This document shows positions 14,452 to 24,107 of a DNA stretch of 64,000 nucleotides, piece after piece. Made by a program: the position numbers and the translations under genes. Source of the stretch: CAZTXD01 sp964617995 (GTDB lineage Bacteria > Actinomycetota > Acidimicrobiia > Spongiisociales > ZC4RG35); contig CAZTXD010000001.1 in NCBI GenBank assembly GCA_964617995.1, positions 1 through 64,000 on the forward strand, written 5' to 3'. Numbering within the stretch: position 1 is the first letter of the stretch; each line of letters starts with the position of its first letter. The notes under the pieces were generated by a model. It was not told where the DNA came from and did no database searches. It saw nothing but the letters and a program-made list of their open reading frames with translations.

Positions 14452-17400
14452 CTACGCCGACACCGCCCCCCGGCCAGTCCGTTGGATGGTGTCTTCCACC
14501 GCCACTACCTCCTTGCGCACCACCTGAGACGAACCACCCGGCTCCATCGTCACTCCGTAGAGGACGTCGGCTGCCTCCATCGTCTGCTGTTGGTGGGTCA
14601 CGATCACGAGCTGGGCGTCGGCACGGAACGCGTCCATCAGTCGGAGGAATCGTCGCAGGTTGGCATCGTCCAGTGCGGCTTCCACCTCGTCGAGGAGATA
14701 GAACGGGCTGGGTCGTGCCTTGAACACGGCGAACAGGAACGCCAACGCAGCCAGCGACCTCTCACCACCCGAGAGCAGGCTCAGGTCACTCACCTTCTTC
14801 CCGAGAGGCTGGGCCTGGATCTCCACTCCGGTCTCGAGCGGATCCGAGGGATCGCTGAGGCGCAAACGTCCGGCTCCGCCCGGAAAGAGAACCGAGAAAT
14901 GCTGTTCGTAGGCAGCGGCCACCTCCTCGAATGCCGCCAGGAACCGAGTCTGGATCTCCTCGTCGAGGGCACTCACGACCCGGCGCAGCTCCTGGCGGGA
15001 CGTCTCCAGGTCGGCGAGCTGGTCGGTCAGGAACGTGTGCCTCTCGGCCAGCTCGGCGTACTCGTGGGCCGCGAGCGGGTTCACCGGGCCCATGCGTCGG
15101 AACCTGGCAGTCATGTCGTCCAGCACGGCTTCGAGGTCGTCGTCGTCTTCGACGTCGGGAGCGGGAGCGGCGAGTGCGGTGTGCTCGTCGCTGTCGGCGT
15201 CCCGGCGCAGCGCCTCGGCGACGCCCTCGCGCCGGACCCGAATCTCGGTGGCCTCCACCTCCAGTTCCCCCAGTCGCTTCCGGGCCTGCTCCAGACGGGC
15301 TCGGGAGGCGTCATGCCTGGTCCTCACACCGTCGCGCTGCGACCCCGTGGCTGCGGCCCTCCGCCGCCACTCTGCCTGACGATCCCGCAGCTCTCCCAGA
15401 CGTCGGGAGAGGACATCGCCGGCACGACGGCCCAACTCCTCGATCAACGCCAAGCGCTCCAGCTCGGCGTCGCTCACGGGAGCCGCCATATCGCCCTCCA
15501 GCGAGGTGGCGACGTCCCGGCGTCTCCGCTCGGTGATCTGGAGCCGCTCCCGGGCGGCGCGTAGCTCCGCCGTCGCCTGCTGCCATGCCTCCCGGGCCCC
15601 CTCGCGCTCGGCCTCCAGAGCTGCCCGACGCTCCTCCATCTCATCCCATGCCCGCTGCCGCTCGGCTTCCTCACCCTCGAGGGCCGTGAGACGAGCCCGC
15701 AGCCGATGCAGGGTCACGCGACGATCATCGGAGATTTCTCGCAGAGACCGACGTCGTTCGGCCAGTCGCTGCAGCTCGTCTTCCAGGTTGGCCCGGCCGC
15801 GGGTCAACCGCCCCAGGGCCTCGGATGCGCCCGACAGCCGCGCTTCGACGGCCTCCAACTCCTCGAGAGCCTCCCGTTCCCGCTGGCGGCTGTGCTCGAA
15901 GTCCCTCCGTGCCGACGTGTGCAGCGAGGTGACGCGAGCCAGCTCCGTCTCAGCCTCCTCCAGTGCCCGCCCGGCCGCATCGACCATCGTCGGCCCGGCT
16001 CCGTCCGGTTGCCCGACTCTCACACCGCTCACGGTCACCAGATCGCCTTCCGGCGTCACCACGCGCAGATGGGGGTGGCGGGCCGCGATTCGCAGCGCCA
16101 TCGACCAGCCCTCCACGGCCAGGACATCACCGATCAGGCTCTCCATCAACTCTGCATCGTGGGCGGCTCCCACCAGATCCACCAGCGCATCCACGCCCAA
16201 CTCCGCCGCCGCATCACGGGCCGTTGTCGCCCGCTCACCGGAAGCCGTCACCGCTCCCAGACCCCCGAATCCCCCCGACTTGAGGAGGCCAACGGCACGC
16301 TCGAGGGATTCGTGATCGTCGAAGACGGCCGACCCGGCCCACGGTCCGAGGGCTGCATCCACCGCCGCCACCCACCGGGACGGAATGTCCATGAGACTCG
16401 TGAGCGTCCCCCGGTGGCCGGACGTGGCGGCGAGGGTCTCACGCGCCCGGGGGTCGACCGAACCCGCCGCCGACACGGCGTCGAGACGGGCCCGGCTCGA
16501 GGCAGAAGCCAGACGTGCTTCACCCAGGGCGTCTTCCATGGCTTCCCAGCGCTCCTGGCGGGATCTCCGCTCCGCGAGGGCTCGCTCGTAGGCGGCCTGA
16601 CCGACCGTCGCCTGCTCGTCGAGACGGTGGATCTCGTCCTTGACACGCCCGGTCTCCTCCTCGTCGTCTCGGAGCTGGGCCTCGACGACAGCCATCCTCC
16701 TGTCGATTTGCTCCAGCTCACGGCTGTCGCGTCCCTCCGCCCCTTCGATGGAGCGCACCTCGCCGCGCAGCACCGCCAGCGCCCCCTCGGGGCTCAGGTT
16801 GCCCTGATCGAAGAGGGATCGTGCCTCGTCCTCGAGGGAACGAAAACGTTGCTCCCGACGGTGGGCGGCCGCCTCGGCCTCTGCGACCTCGGCGCCCACT
16901 TCGACCACCTGTCGATCCAGCAGCGTCAGCTCCTCGTCGAGGTCCCGTCGTCTCTCGTCGGCGCCCTCCCGACGTGCCTGCGCCGCCCGGTACCGTTCGT
17001 GGGCCACCGAGGAACTGCGCCGGATCCGCTCGAGCGTTGTCTCCAGACGGGCAGCAGCCGCCGTATCCCGGTCCAGCGCCTCGCCCACGTGGCCGGCCTC
17101 CGCCGTCAGGATGTGCAGAGCCGAGGCGAGCTCGCCCACCTCGGCCTCACCGTCGTTGATCCATCCCGTCAGGCGATCATGCTCAGCCGAGATGGCGGCC
17201 GATCGCTCGTCCAGCCGTCGAAGGCGTTGACCTCCCAAATAGAGTCGCAGCTCCTGGATCCTGGTTTCCAGCTCGGCTGCCTGCTCGGCGGCGTTCGCCT
17301 GGCGCTTCAACGGTCGCATCTGCCGGGTGATCTCGCCGGCGATGTCCTGGAGTCTCAGGACATCGGCGTCGGTTCGCTCCAGGCGTCGCAGGGCGCGGTC

Positions 17401-17922
17401 CTTGCGTCCGCGATGCTTGAGCACACCGGCCGCCTCCTCGATCACAGCCCGGTGGTCGGTGGGCCCGGAATTGAGGACGGTCTCGATCTGTCCTTGCCCG
17501 ACGATGACATGCTGGTGCCGCCCCACTCCCGAATCCGACAGCAGTTCCTGGATGTCGAGCAACCGACAGGGAACGCCGTTCATCTCGTAATCGGAGGACC
17601 CGTCCCGATACAGACGCCTGGTCAAGCTCACCTCGTCGATGTCGATGGGCAGGGTCCTGCTTTCGTTGTCGAAGACCAGCGTCACCTCCGCTCGATTCAG
17701 CGCCGGCCTGGTGGCAGTCCCGGCGAAGACGACATCCTCCATCTTCTGCGTTCGGAGGCTCTTGGTCGACTGGGTTCCCATCACCCATGAGACGGCGTCC
17801 ACCAGATTCGACTTCCCGGAGCCGTTGGGGCCGACCACCACCGTGACACCGGGCCGCAGCTCCAGGCGGGTCCGGTCGGCGAACGACTTGAAACCGACGA
17901 CTTTGAGGGACTTCAGGTACAT
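14452..17922 (-). CDS. smc: Chromosome partition protein Smc
   Basis: The 1156-residue ATPase of the condensin-like Smc-ScpAB complex. Walker A is GPNGSGKS at residues 31-38 after MYLKSLKVVGFKSFADRT. Long coiled coils rich in Glu, Arg and Leu occupy about 170-490 and 660-990, separated by a hinge around 500-650. The C-terminal head has the signature LSGGERSLAALAFLFAVF and the Walker B segment FYLLDEVEAALDD. Length is typical. It lies between acyP and ftsY. The ATG at 17922 has no clear Shine-Dalgarno sequence. Confidence 0.98.
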   Translation of the reverse strand: MYLKSLKVVGFKSFADRTRLELRPGVTVVVGPNGSGKSNLVDAVSWVMGTQSTKSLRTQKMEDVVFAGTATRPALNRAEVTLVFDNESRTLPIDIDEVSLTRRLYRDGSSDYEMNGVPCRLLDIQELLSDSGVGRHQHVIVGQGQIETVLNSGPTDHRAVIEEAAGVLKHRGRKDRALRRLERTDADVLRLQDIAGEITRQMRPLKRQANAAEQAAELETRIQELRLYLGGQRLRRLDERSAAISAEHDRLTGWINDGEAEVGELASALHILTAEAGHVGEALDRDTAAAARLETTLERIRRSSSVAHERYRAAQARREGADERRRDLDEELTLLDRQVVEVGAEVAEAEAAAHRREQRFRSLEDEARSLFDQGNLSPEGALAVLRGEVRSIEGAEGRDSRELEQIDRRMAVVEAQLRDDEEETGRVKDEIHRLDEQATVGQAAYERALAERRSRQERWEAMEDALGEARLASASSRARLDAVSAAGSVDPRARETLAATSGHRGTLTSLMDIPSRWVAAVDAALGPWAGSAVFDDHESLERAVGLLKSGGFGGLGAVTASGERATTARDAAAELGVDALVDLVGAAHDAELMESLIGDVLAVEGWSMALRIAARHPHLRVVTPEGDLVTVSGVRVGQPDGAGPTMVDAAGRALEEAETELARVTSLHTSARRDFEHSRQREREALEELEAVEARLSGASEALGRLTRGRANLEDELQRLAERRRSLREISDDRRVTLHRLRARLTALEGEEAERQRAWDEMEERRAALEAEREGAREAWQQATAELRAARERLQITERRRRDVATSLEGDMAAPVSDAELERLALIEELGRRAGDVLSRRLGELRDRQAEWRRRAAATGSQRDGVRTRHDASRARLEQARKRLGELEVEATEIRVRREGVAEALRRDADSDEHTALAAPAPDVEDDDDLEAVLDDMTARFRRMGPVNPLAAHEYAELAERHTFLTDQLADLETSRQELRRVVSALDEEIQTRFLAAFEEVAAAYEQHFSVLFPGGAGRLRLSDPSDPLETGVEIQAQPLGKKVSDLSLLSGGERSLAALAFLFAVFKARPSPFYLLDEVEAALDDANLRRFLRLMDAFRADAQLVIVTHQQQTMEAADVLYGVTMEPGGSSQVVRKEVVAVEDTIQRTGRGAVSA

Positions 17923-17983
17923 GAATTACACGCGTGTGAGCAGATGCGGGGAGACTAGCAGCGCCGCCTGCCATGGTCCGGTG

Positions 17984-18265
17984 TCATCTCGGGTCGGGAT
18001 GGATGAAGAAGTCGCGCAACGTCAGGTCCGGCGCCACGGTGTCGGTCTCCACACCGCTCACGCGGGCGGCCGGCGGCCCCGTCCACAACCAGTCGGCGAG
18101 ACGGTCGCAGGCGTCGGCTTCGCCCTGCGCCCACACTTCCACCCGGCCGTCGGTGCGGTTCCGCACCCACCCGACCAGGCCCAGGCTCCGCCCGACCTGG
18201 CGACAGCTCTGCCGGTACGTGACCCCTTGGACACGTCCCGAGACGAAGGCGTTGATGGCTTTCAC
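17984..18265 (-). CDS. acyP: Acylphosphatase
   Basis: A 93-residue small alpha/beta enzyme that hydrolyses acyl phosphates. The phosphate-cradle motif with catalytic arginine is SGRVQGVTYRQ (residues about 9-19). The catalytic asparagine lies in GWVRNRTDGRVEV. It sits between mutM and smc, an order seen across actinobacteria. The next gene, smc, starts 61 bases downstream. Confidence 0.95.
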   Translation of the reverse strand: MKAINAFVSGRVQGVTYRQSCRQVGRSLGLVGWVRNRTDGRVEVWAQGEADACDRLADWLWTGPPAARVSGVETDTVAPDLTLRDFFIHPDPR

Positions 18266-18277
18266 GGCCTCAGTGTG

Positions 18278-19108
18278 TCAGCTCTGGCAAGAAGGGCAGA
18301 AGTGACTGGAGCGCTGCGCCACCACCACCCGCTCGATCGGCGTGCCGCATTCCGGACAGGGTTCTCCCGGCCGCCCGTAGACGGCCAGCCGCGTGAGGAA
18401 GTCGCCGGCGCGACCGTCGGGGAGGAGATAGGCGAGGTCATCGAGCGAGGTCCCGCCCATCGCGATACCGGCTGTGAGGACGATCGGGATCGCCTGGACG
18501 AGGGCCTCCACCTCGCCGGTGCTCAGCGAACCCGCCGGACGTTCGGGACGCACTCCCGCCCGGAACAGGACCTCATCGGCGTAGATGTTGCCCAGGCCCG
18601 CCAGGATCCTCTGGTCGAGCAGGATGGCCTTGATCGGGGCCAGCCTGTCTGCCAGGCGCCGGCTCATGTCGGGCGCCGAAGGTGGCGAATCCCAGGCGTC
18701 TGGCCCGAGCCGGGCGAACGGGTCGGCGGACAGCTCGTCGGGGGTGAAGACCGCCACGAACCCGAACGTGCGGGGGTCGATGAGGCGGACTTCATCCCCC
18801 CGGTCGGTGACGACGGTGAAGTGGGTGTGGGCCTCGTCGGGTGCGGCCGCGTCCACGATGCGAATGCGCCCGGACATGCCCAGGTGGATCACCCACGTGA
18901 GGTCGCCGTCGACCTCGATCCGGAGGAACTTTCCCTGCCTCCCGACCCTTCCCACCCTCCGACCTCGGAGACGGTCGACCACGTCGAGGGGTCGGATGTT
19001 GCGGCGGGCCATCCGGTCCCGGGTCAGCTCGACGCTGGCGATCCTCGCTCCCTCCAGCACGGGGGCGAGATGGCGCCGGGTGGTTTCGACCTCGGGTAGC
19101 TCGGGCAT
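18278..19108 (-). CDS. mutM: Formamidopyrimidine-DNA glycosylase
   Basis: Excises 8-oxoguanine and formamidopyrimidines and nicks the abasic site. The 276-residue protein has the catalytic N-terminus MPELPEVETTRR (Pro2 Schiff base, Glu3). It also has the helix-two-turn-helix segment LAGLGNIYADEVLFRAGVRP and a C-terminal zinc finger with CPECGTPIER and FCPSC pairs. Its start has TACGGT 11 bases upstream, back-to-back with the promoter of the divergent gene at 19134. Confidence 0.97.
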   Translation of the reverse strand: MPELPEVETTRRHLAPVLEGARIASVELTRDRMARRNIRPLDVVDRLRGRRVGRVGRQGKFLRIEVDGDLTWVIHLGMSGRIRIVDAAAPDEAHTHFTVVTDRGDEVRLIDPRTFGFVAVFTPDELSADPFARLGPDAWDSPPSAPDMSRRLADRLAPIKAILLDQRILAGLGNIYADEVLFRAGVRPERPAGSLSTGEVEALVQAIPIVLTAGIAMGGTSLDDLAYLLPDGRAGDFLTRLAVYGRPGEPCPECGTPIERVVVAQRSSHFCPSCQS

Positions 19109-19118
19109 CAGGAAGCGC

Positions 19119-19125
19119 TACCGTA
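19119..19125. promoter_or_regulatory. Overlapping divergent -10 boxes
   Basis: The heptamer TACCGTA reads TACCGT on the plus strand (nine bases before ATG 19134) and TACGGT on the minus strand (11 bases before the mutM ATG at 19108). The same bases could serve as -10 for both divergent genes, so the two promoters would exclude each other. Confidence 0.45.
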
Positions 19126-19133
19126 CCCCCGCG

Positions 19134-20120
19134 ATGGACAGCGCCCGACCAGATCTGCGACCCCTGGGGGTGGGCGAGATGGTCGACGGTGCCATCCGTC
19201 TGTTCCGCACCAACTTCGTGACGCTGATCAAGATCTCTGCAGTGGTGCTCGTGCCGATCGGCGTGATCCAGCTCGTCGGGACCGTGGCGGTGGGGCCTGT
19301 CGACATGTTCACCCTGATCGTGGAGGACCCCGAGGCCACCCCCGGCGAGGTGATCGGTCCCCTGATCCCGCTGTACACGGTCTTCGGCATAACCGGTCTG
19401 CTCTCCTTCCTCGGCTCCATCCTGGTGCAGGGCTCGTCGATCACCGCGCTCGCTCGGGTCTACCAGGGAGAGCAGCCCGACTGGATCTCTTCGTTGAAGG
19501 CGGGCGCCAGGCGCTTCCTGCCTCTCACCATCTCGACGATACTGGTCTCGGTCGGTTCGGCCCTCCCTCCCATCGCCGCGGCGGTGGTGATGGTTCTCCT
19601 GGTGATCGAAATCGGCCCGGTGGGCATACTCGGTGGCCTCGTGGCCATCGCCGGAGGCGTGGCGGCAGCCGTGTTCCTCTTCACGAGATGGACCGTCTCC
19701 CCGGCGGCTCTGGTGGCCGAGCAGCTGGGACCGGTGTCGGCGCTGGGTCGGTCCTTCGGGCTGGTCAGGGGCCGGTTCTGGCCCGTGCTCGGCGCCGTGC
19801 TGCTCGCCTACCTGCTCTATTTCGTGGTCAGCCAGATCGTTTCGGTGCTCACCACCGTCTTGACGGTGGCGGGAGCGCTCGGCAGTGAGCAGATCTCGTT
19901 CATACCCACGGTGATCGGGACCGTGTTCGTATCCGTGATCGCCACGCCGTTCCTGGCGGCGATGGTCACGATCATCTATTTCGATCTTCGGGTGCGCACC
20001 GAGGGCTACGACCTCGAGTTGATGGCAGCCGACCTCGAGCGTATCGAGGGACAGGGCGCCGCCCCGGCTTCTCCCCCACCCGACGATCCGTTCGGTCTGG
20101 GGTCTCCCGGCGACCGATGA
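19134..20120 (+). CDS. Multi-pass membrane protein, GPDPase-membrane-domain-like
   Basis: A 328-residue integral membrane protein starting MDSARPDLRPLGVGEMVDGA, an opening typical of the glycerophosphodiesterase-membrane-domain family. About six hydrophobic segments are visible, around residues 30-52, 83-105, 135-155, 160-180, 215-245 and 255-280. The C-terminal tail is soluble and Pro-rich. A TACCGT box ends nine bases before the ATG. It overlaps the next gene by ATGA. The order downstream (DUF4129, DUF4350, MoxR, DUF58) parallels the mycobacterial moxR2 locus, so it likely belongs to that membrane-associated system. No enzyme function can be claimed. Confidence 0.75.
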   Translation: MDSARPDLRPLGVGEMVDGAIRLFRTNFVTLIKISAVVLVPIGVIQLVGTVAVGPVDMFTLIVEDPEATPGEVIGPLIPLYTVFGITGLLSFLGSILVQGSSITALARVYQGEQPDWISSLKAGARRFLPLTISTILVSVGSALPPIAAAVVMVLLVIEIGPVGILGGLVAIAGGVAAAVFLFTRWTVSPAALVAEQLGPVSALGRSFGLVRGRFWPVLGAVLLAYLLYFVVSQIVSVLTTVLTVAGALGSEQISFIPTVIGTVFVSVIATPFLAAMVTIIYFDLRVRTEGYDLELMAADLERIEGQGAAPASPPPDDPFGLGSPGDR

Positions 20121-20746
20121 CCACATCGACCTTCGGGACCCTGGCCCAGGCCTCACCCTGGCCCCCCGATGAGATCGAACGGGCGGTAGCCGAGGAGCTC
20201 GCCTTGCCCAAGTATCGCCTCGGTTCGCCCTGGTGGGCGCGCCTGGTGGAGTGGTTGGAGAGAGCCTGGGTTCGCCTGGTCGAGTGGATGACGGCCGCTT
20301 CTGACTATGTGGGAGGGCCGGTGATCATGGCGATCCTGGTCGGGGGCGCCGTGGCGGCGATCGTGGCGATGGTGACCGTCAACCTGGGAAGGCGGCGTGC
20401 CCGTCGGATCGACGAGCGGATCCGACGCGAGCACCATGAAGCCCGGGGTTTGGATCCGGGCGAGCTCGAGGTCCGCGCCGGGGCGGCCGAGGACAGAGGC
20501 GATCATGCCGAAGCGATGAGGCTCCTCTTCCGCGCCGGGCTCATCCGTCTCGACCGAGCCGGGCTCATCGATCTCCGTCCCGGAACCACATCGGGAACGG
20601 TCGCCGCCTACCTCGGGTCACCGGAGTTCGAGAGGGTCGCCGCCCGCTTCGACGCCGTGGTCTACGGAGAGCGCCCGGCCACACCCGCCGATCCCGACCT
20701 GGTTCGTGCCTTGACCACCTCCCTCCTCACCCGAACGCGCCGATGA
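20117..20746 (+). CDS. DUF4129 domain membrane protein
   Basis: A 209-residue protein with one membrane segment (about residues 69-92, PVIMAILVGGAVAAIVAMVTV) flanked by Trp/Arg-rich helices. The C-terminal cytoplasmic domain has AMRLLFRAGLIRLDRAGLI, then TSGTVAAYL and AARFDAVVYGERPA. That is the DUF4129 signature, a domain usually found beside MoxR ATPases and DUF58 proteins. Overlaps both neighbours by four bases. Possibly a transglutaminase-associated envelope factor by family context; no activity is known. Confidence 0.8.
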   Translation: MTTSTFGTLAQASPWPPDEIERAVAEELALPKYRLGSPWWARLVEWLERAWVRLVEWMTAASDYVGGPVIMAILVGGAVAAIVAMVTVNLGRRRARRIDERIRREHHEARGLDPGELEVRAGAAEDRGDHAEAMRLLFRAGLIRLDRAGLIDLRPGTTSGTVAAYLGSPEFERVAARFDAVVYGERPATPADPDLVRALTTSLLTRTRR

Positions 20747-21864
20747 TTCCTCCCTCCACCACCATCACCGAGCAGGGCAGACGCCTCCGACGGGCATTGC
20801 TGTGGTTGGGAGCCGGTGTGGTGGCACTGAACGTGGTGGTGGTGGTCGCCTCGTCGGTGGCGGGGGGAGGGGCAGTGTCGGGCCCCGGGGGCTCCAGCTT
20901 CGTGACCACCCGCTCCGGCTCGGCGGCGCTGGCGGGAACCCTCGACAGGCTGGGCGTCGGCGTCGTGCAGAGCCGCCGGCCTCTCGACGAGGTCTCACTC
21001 GATCCCGGGACGGCTGTCGTCACCGTCGACGTCGGCGGCGCCGACTACACGTCGTCGGAGCTGAACGCCCTGGAGGCCCATCTGCAGGCCGGAGGACGCC
21101 TCATCGTGGCCGGGCAGGCGACGATGGTGGATCGTTTGCTGGCGGACCCGCCCCGCTGGATCTCCCGAGGCTCGGATTCGGCCTCACCGGCGGCCGGCCT
21201 GGGCATCTCCGGGGAGGAGACCGTGCCCCTATCGGGCTTCGGGTCCCTCGACCCTGCGGGGGTGGACCAGGCGGTCGTCATCGCCGACGATGGAACGGTC
21301 GTGGCGGTTTCCCGCCCGGTCGGAGAGGGGCGGTTCGTGTGGATCGCCGACTCGTTCCCGGTCCACAACCAGGGCATCGGCGTCGATGAGGCGGCGGTGA
21401 CCGTGATGGCCCTGATCGGCCCGCAGGACCGGGTTCTCTTCGACGAGTACCGGCATGGCTACCGGGAGGAGGGCGGCTTGTGGGCGCTGCTCCCCGACCG
21501 CTGGCGCCTGGCTCTCGGACTCGGCGGGCTGGTGGCGCTGATGGGTCTCGTGGCGTATGGCCGCCGTCTGGGCCCTCCCCACGACCTCTGCCGCCGCATG
21601 CCGCCGGGACGCGAGCTCTACCTGGAGGCCGTGGCGGGGATGCTGGCCCGGGCGAACGCCAAGGCCGACGCCCTCGAGACGATCCGCTCCGAGGTGCGTC
21701 GCCGCCTCGAGGAGCGGGCACCCCGGACCGAGCCGGAGGTGGCGACTGGTGCAGGCCCCCTCGACCCAGCTGAGGTCGAAGCCGTGTTCGGTCCGGGCAG
21801 CGACGATGACACACTGGTGGCCGCCGACCGGGCCCTGGCCGCACTGAACAGGGAGAACCAATGA
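20743..21864 (+). CDS. DUF4350 domain membrane protein
   Basis: A 373-residue protein with an N-terminal membrane helix (about 18-40), an extracytoplasmic DUF4350 domain (about 45-235), and a second helix around 248-270. A short cytoplasmic tail ends it. The DUF4350 region has the GSAALAGTLDRLGVGV opening, an ELNALEAHLQAGGRLIVAG strand-turn, and GRFVWIADSFPVHNQGIG near the end. It resembles glutamine-amidotransferase-like folds without the catalytic cysteine. It stands between the DUF4129 and moxR genes with ATGA overlaps on both sides, so all five genes form one translationally coupled operon. Confidence 0.82.
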   Translation: MIPPSTTITEQGRRLRRALLWLGAGVVALNVVVVVASSVAGGGAVSGPGGSSFVTTRSGSAALAGTLDRLGVGVVQSRRPLDEVSLDPGTAVVTVDVGGADYTSSELNALEAHLQAGGRLIVAGQATMVDRLLADPPRWISRGSDSASPAAGLGISGEETVPLSGFGSLDPAGVDQAVVIADDGTVVAVSRPVGEGRFVWIADSFPVHNQGIGVDEAAVTVMALIGPQDRVLFDEYRHGYREEGGLWALLPDRWRLALGLGGLVALMGLVAYGRRLGPPHDLCRRMPPGRELYLEAVAGMLARANAKADALETIRSEVRRRLEERAPRTEPEVATGAGPLDPAEVEAVFGPGSDDDTLVAADRALAALNRENQ

Positions 21865-22796
21865 GAATGAACGACCTGAGGGACCACCTCCATGCCGCTG
21901 TGGCGACCGTCGTCCGGGGCCAGACCGCCACCGTCGACGCCCTCTTGATCTCGGCCCTGGTCGGCGGGCACGTCCTGCTCGAGGGAGTCCCCGGCACGGC
22001 CAAGACGCTTCTGGCCCGGGCGGTGGCCCGCGGTCTGGGGATTCACTTCGGTAGGGCTCAGTTCACTCCCGACATGCTTCCCTCCGACCTGACGGGGACC
22101 ATGACCCTCCGCGGTGGCGAACTCTCGTTCCGGCAGGGTCCGATATTCACCGGCCTCCTGCTGGCCGACGAGATCAACCGCACTCCTCCCAAGACCCAAG
22201 CAGCCCTGCTGGAAGCCATGGAGGAGGGGCAGGTGACCGTCGACGGCGTGTCACGTCCCCTGCCGCGGCCCTTCATGGTGGTGGCCACCCAGAACCCCAT
22301 CGAGTACGAAGGCACCTATCCCCTTCCGGAGGCGCAGCTGGACCGGTTCCTGATGAAGGTGCCGGTGGGGTATCCCGGTGAGGACGACGAGCAGGAGATG
22401 CTGTCCCTGCGTCGGTCGGGTCTGGCTCCAATGGGCCTCGAGGACATCGAGGCCGTCACGTCCGGGCCCGAGATCCTCGAGATGAGGGACGAGGTCGACG
22501 ACACGATCGTGGGCGATGAGGTGGCGGGATACGTCGTCGCGTTGGTGCGGCACACCCGCCGGCTTCCTTCGGTGGAGCTGGGAGCGTCACCACGGGCAGC
22601 GGTTCATCTCCTTTCGGCGGCCCGCGCTCTCGCCCGTTTGTCGGACCGTGACTTCGTCACCCCCGACGACGTGGTGAGGCTGGCACCGGGAGTTCTCACC
22701 CACCGCATCCTCATCCGCCCTGAAGCCGAGCTGGAGCGCTACCGCCCGGCCGATGCGGTTGCCGCCGCCCTCGACGACGTGGACGTTCCCCGATGA
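21861..22796 (+). CDS. MoxR-family AAA+ ATPase
   Basis: A 311-residue AAA+ ATPase thought to act as a chaperone for metal-centre insertion or complex assembly, together with von Willebrand A proteins. Walker A is GVPGTAKTLLARA near residues 38-50 and Walker B is LLADEINRTPPK. Sensor 1 lies in VVATQNPIEYEGTYPLPEAQLDRF. The C-terminal lid carries SPRAAVHLLSAARALA. The neighbouring DUF58 protein is the expected VWA-type partner. Synteny fits the actinobacterial MoxR2 subgroup. Confidence 0.92.
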   Translation: MRMNDLRDHLHAAVATVVRGQTATVDALLISALVGGHVLLEGVPGTAKTLLARAVARGLGIHFGRAQFTPDMLPSDLTGTMTLRGGELSFRQGPIFTGLLLADEINRTPPKTQAALLEAMEEGQVTVDGVSRPLPRPFMVVATQNPIEYEGTYPLPEAQLDRFLMKVPVGYPGEDDEQEMLSLRRSGLAPMGLEDIEAVTSGPEILEMRDEVDDTIVGDEVAGYVVALVRHTRRLPSVELGASPRAAVHLLSAARALARLSDRDFVTPDDVVRLAPGVLTHRILIRPEAELERYRPADAVAAALDDVDVPR

Positions 22797-24043
22797 GCGT
22801 CACCCGTCGCGGCCTCGCTGTGCTGTCCGCCGCTGCCCTCACCGCACTCATCCTCCCCCCGGGGGCGGCCGTGGTGGTGTTCGTCATGGTGACGGTGGTG
22901 GTCGCGGCCGACGCCTGGTTGGTGCGGTCGCTCCCCGAAGTGCGGGTGGCGGTGCCGCCGATCCTCTCTCGGGGTGTCCCGTCCACTCTCGCCGTGGATG
23001 TTGAGCCGGACGTGGGCGTGATAGTGAAGATGGTGGGCACACCGGACGTCACGATCGAGCCTGAGGAGGGCCCGGGGGGTCTCGCGGCCACGGTCACCGC
23101 CGTCAGGAGGGGCAGCCATGTGCTGGCCCGCCCCGCCACCGTGGCCGATGGTCCGTTGGGCCTGGGCCGGTGGTATCACAGACCAGGCAGCGAGACCCCG
23201 GTGGTGGTTTATCCCGACATGCCCGCTGCCCGGCGCATCGCCACCGAGGTGCGACTCGGGAAGTTCGGGGAGACCTCCCGGCGCAGCCGTGGCCCCCTGG
23301 GCCTCGGTACCGAGCTCGAGTCCATCCGCGAGTATCTCCCCGACGACGACATCCGCCAGGTGAACTGGCGGGCCACTGCCCGCACGGGAACGCCCATGTC
23401 GAATACCTACCGGATCGAACAGGAACGCGAGGTGCTCGTGCTGCTGGACACCGGGCGGCTCATGGCCGCACCGGTGGGTGACGGGACCGAACGCACCCGT
23501 CTTGACGTGGCCGTGGACGCGGCGGCGGCGGTTGCCTCCGTTGCCGACGTGGTGGGCGACCGCGTCGGCCTGGTGGCGTTCGATGCGAAGCTGCGTCGTC
23601 GCCTCCTTCCCCGCCGGGACGGCGGCGACGTCGTGGTGACTGCCATCCATGACCTCGAACCCACGGCCGCGGAGTCGGACTTCGAGCTGGCCTTCCGCAC
23701 GATCGCTCACAACAAGCGCGCTTTCGTCCTGATACTCACGGACCTGCTCGAGGAGACCGCCGCCCGTCCCCTCCTCGACGCCGCCCCGATCCTCGCCCGT
23801 CACCACGCCATCGCCGTGGCCGGGGTCGCCGACCCGGCCGTTTCGGCGGCACTGTCGACGCCCGCCTCTTCGGTCGAGGACGCCTTCCGGACCGCCACGG
23901 CGATAGACATCGAGACGTCGCGCCGGCGAGTGGCGACGCGACTCGACGGCTATGGAGCCACGGTGATCGACGTCGCTCCCGACCTCCTCCCCTCCCGGTG
24001 CGTGGCCGCCTACCTGCGCGCCAAGCGACGGGCACGTCTCTGA
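22793..24043 (+). CDS. DUF58 (VWA-like) membrane protein
   Basis: A 416-residue protein with an N-terminal hydrophobic hairpin (about 8-40), a beta-rich middle, and the DUF58 motif. That motif reads ESIREYLPDDDIRQVNWRAT, followed by a VWA-like segment EVLVLLDTGRLMAAP. Metal-site residues resemble the DxGxS pattern but end in DTGRL, so metal binding is uncertain. It is the standard partner of MoxR ATPases and ends the operon. A perfect 16-bp hairpin begins seven bases after its stop. Confidence 0.88.
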   Translation: MSVTRRGLAVLSAAALTALILPPGAAVVVFVMVTVVVAADAWLVRSLPEVRVAVPPILSRGVPSTLAVDVEPDVGVIVKMVGTPDVTIEPEEGPGGLAATVTAVRRGSHVLARPATVADGPLGLGRWYHRPGSETPVVVYPDMPAARRIATEVRLGKFGETSRRSRGPLGLGTELESIREYLPDDDIRQVNWRATARTGTPMSNTYRIEQEREVLVLLDTGRLMAAPVGDGTERTRLDVAVDAAAAVASVADVVGDRVGLVAFDAKLRRRLLPRRDGGDVVVTAIHDLEPTAAESDFELAFRTIAHNKRAFVLILTDLLEETAARPLLDAAPILARHHAIAVAGVADPAVSAALSTPASSVEDAFRTATAIDIETSRRRVATRLDGYGATVIDVAPDLLPSRCVAAYLRAKRRARL

Positions 24044-24050
24044 ACCCTTC

Positions 24051-24087
24051 TGGTTGCCTGCGAACGGATAGCGTTCGCAGGCAACCA
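24051..24087. terminator. Perfect 16-bp hairpin between convergent genes
   Basis: Arms 24051-24066 and 24072-24087 are exact reverse complements around a five-base loop (gatag). The following bases on both strands are not T-rich, so it would act as a bidirectional hairpin terminator without a U-tract. It lies between the stops of the DUF58 gene and the SpoIIM-like gene. Confidence 0.75.
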
Positions 24088-24107
24088 AAGAAGAGGGAGA
24101 CCGTTCG

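Noticed and set aside
15706..17790. A 694-codon plus-strand frame inside smc
   Set aside because: It is an antisense shadow of the smc codons; composition is typical of complementary high-GC coding.
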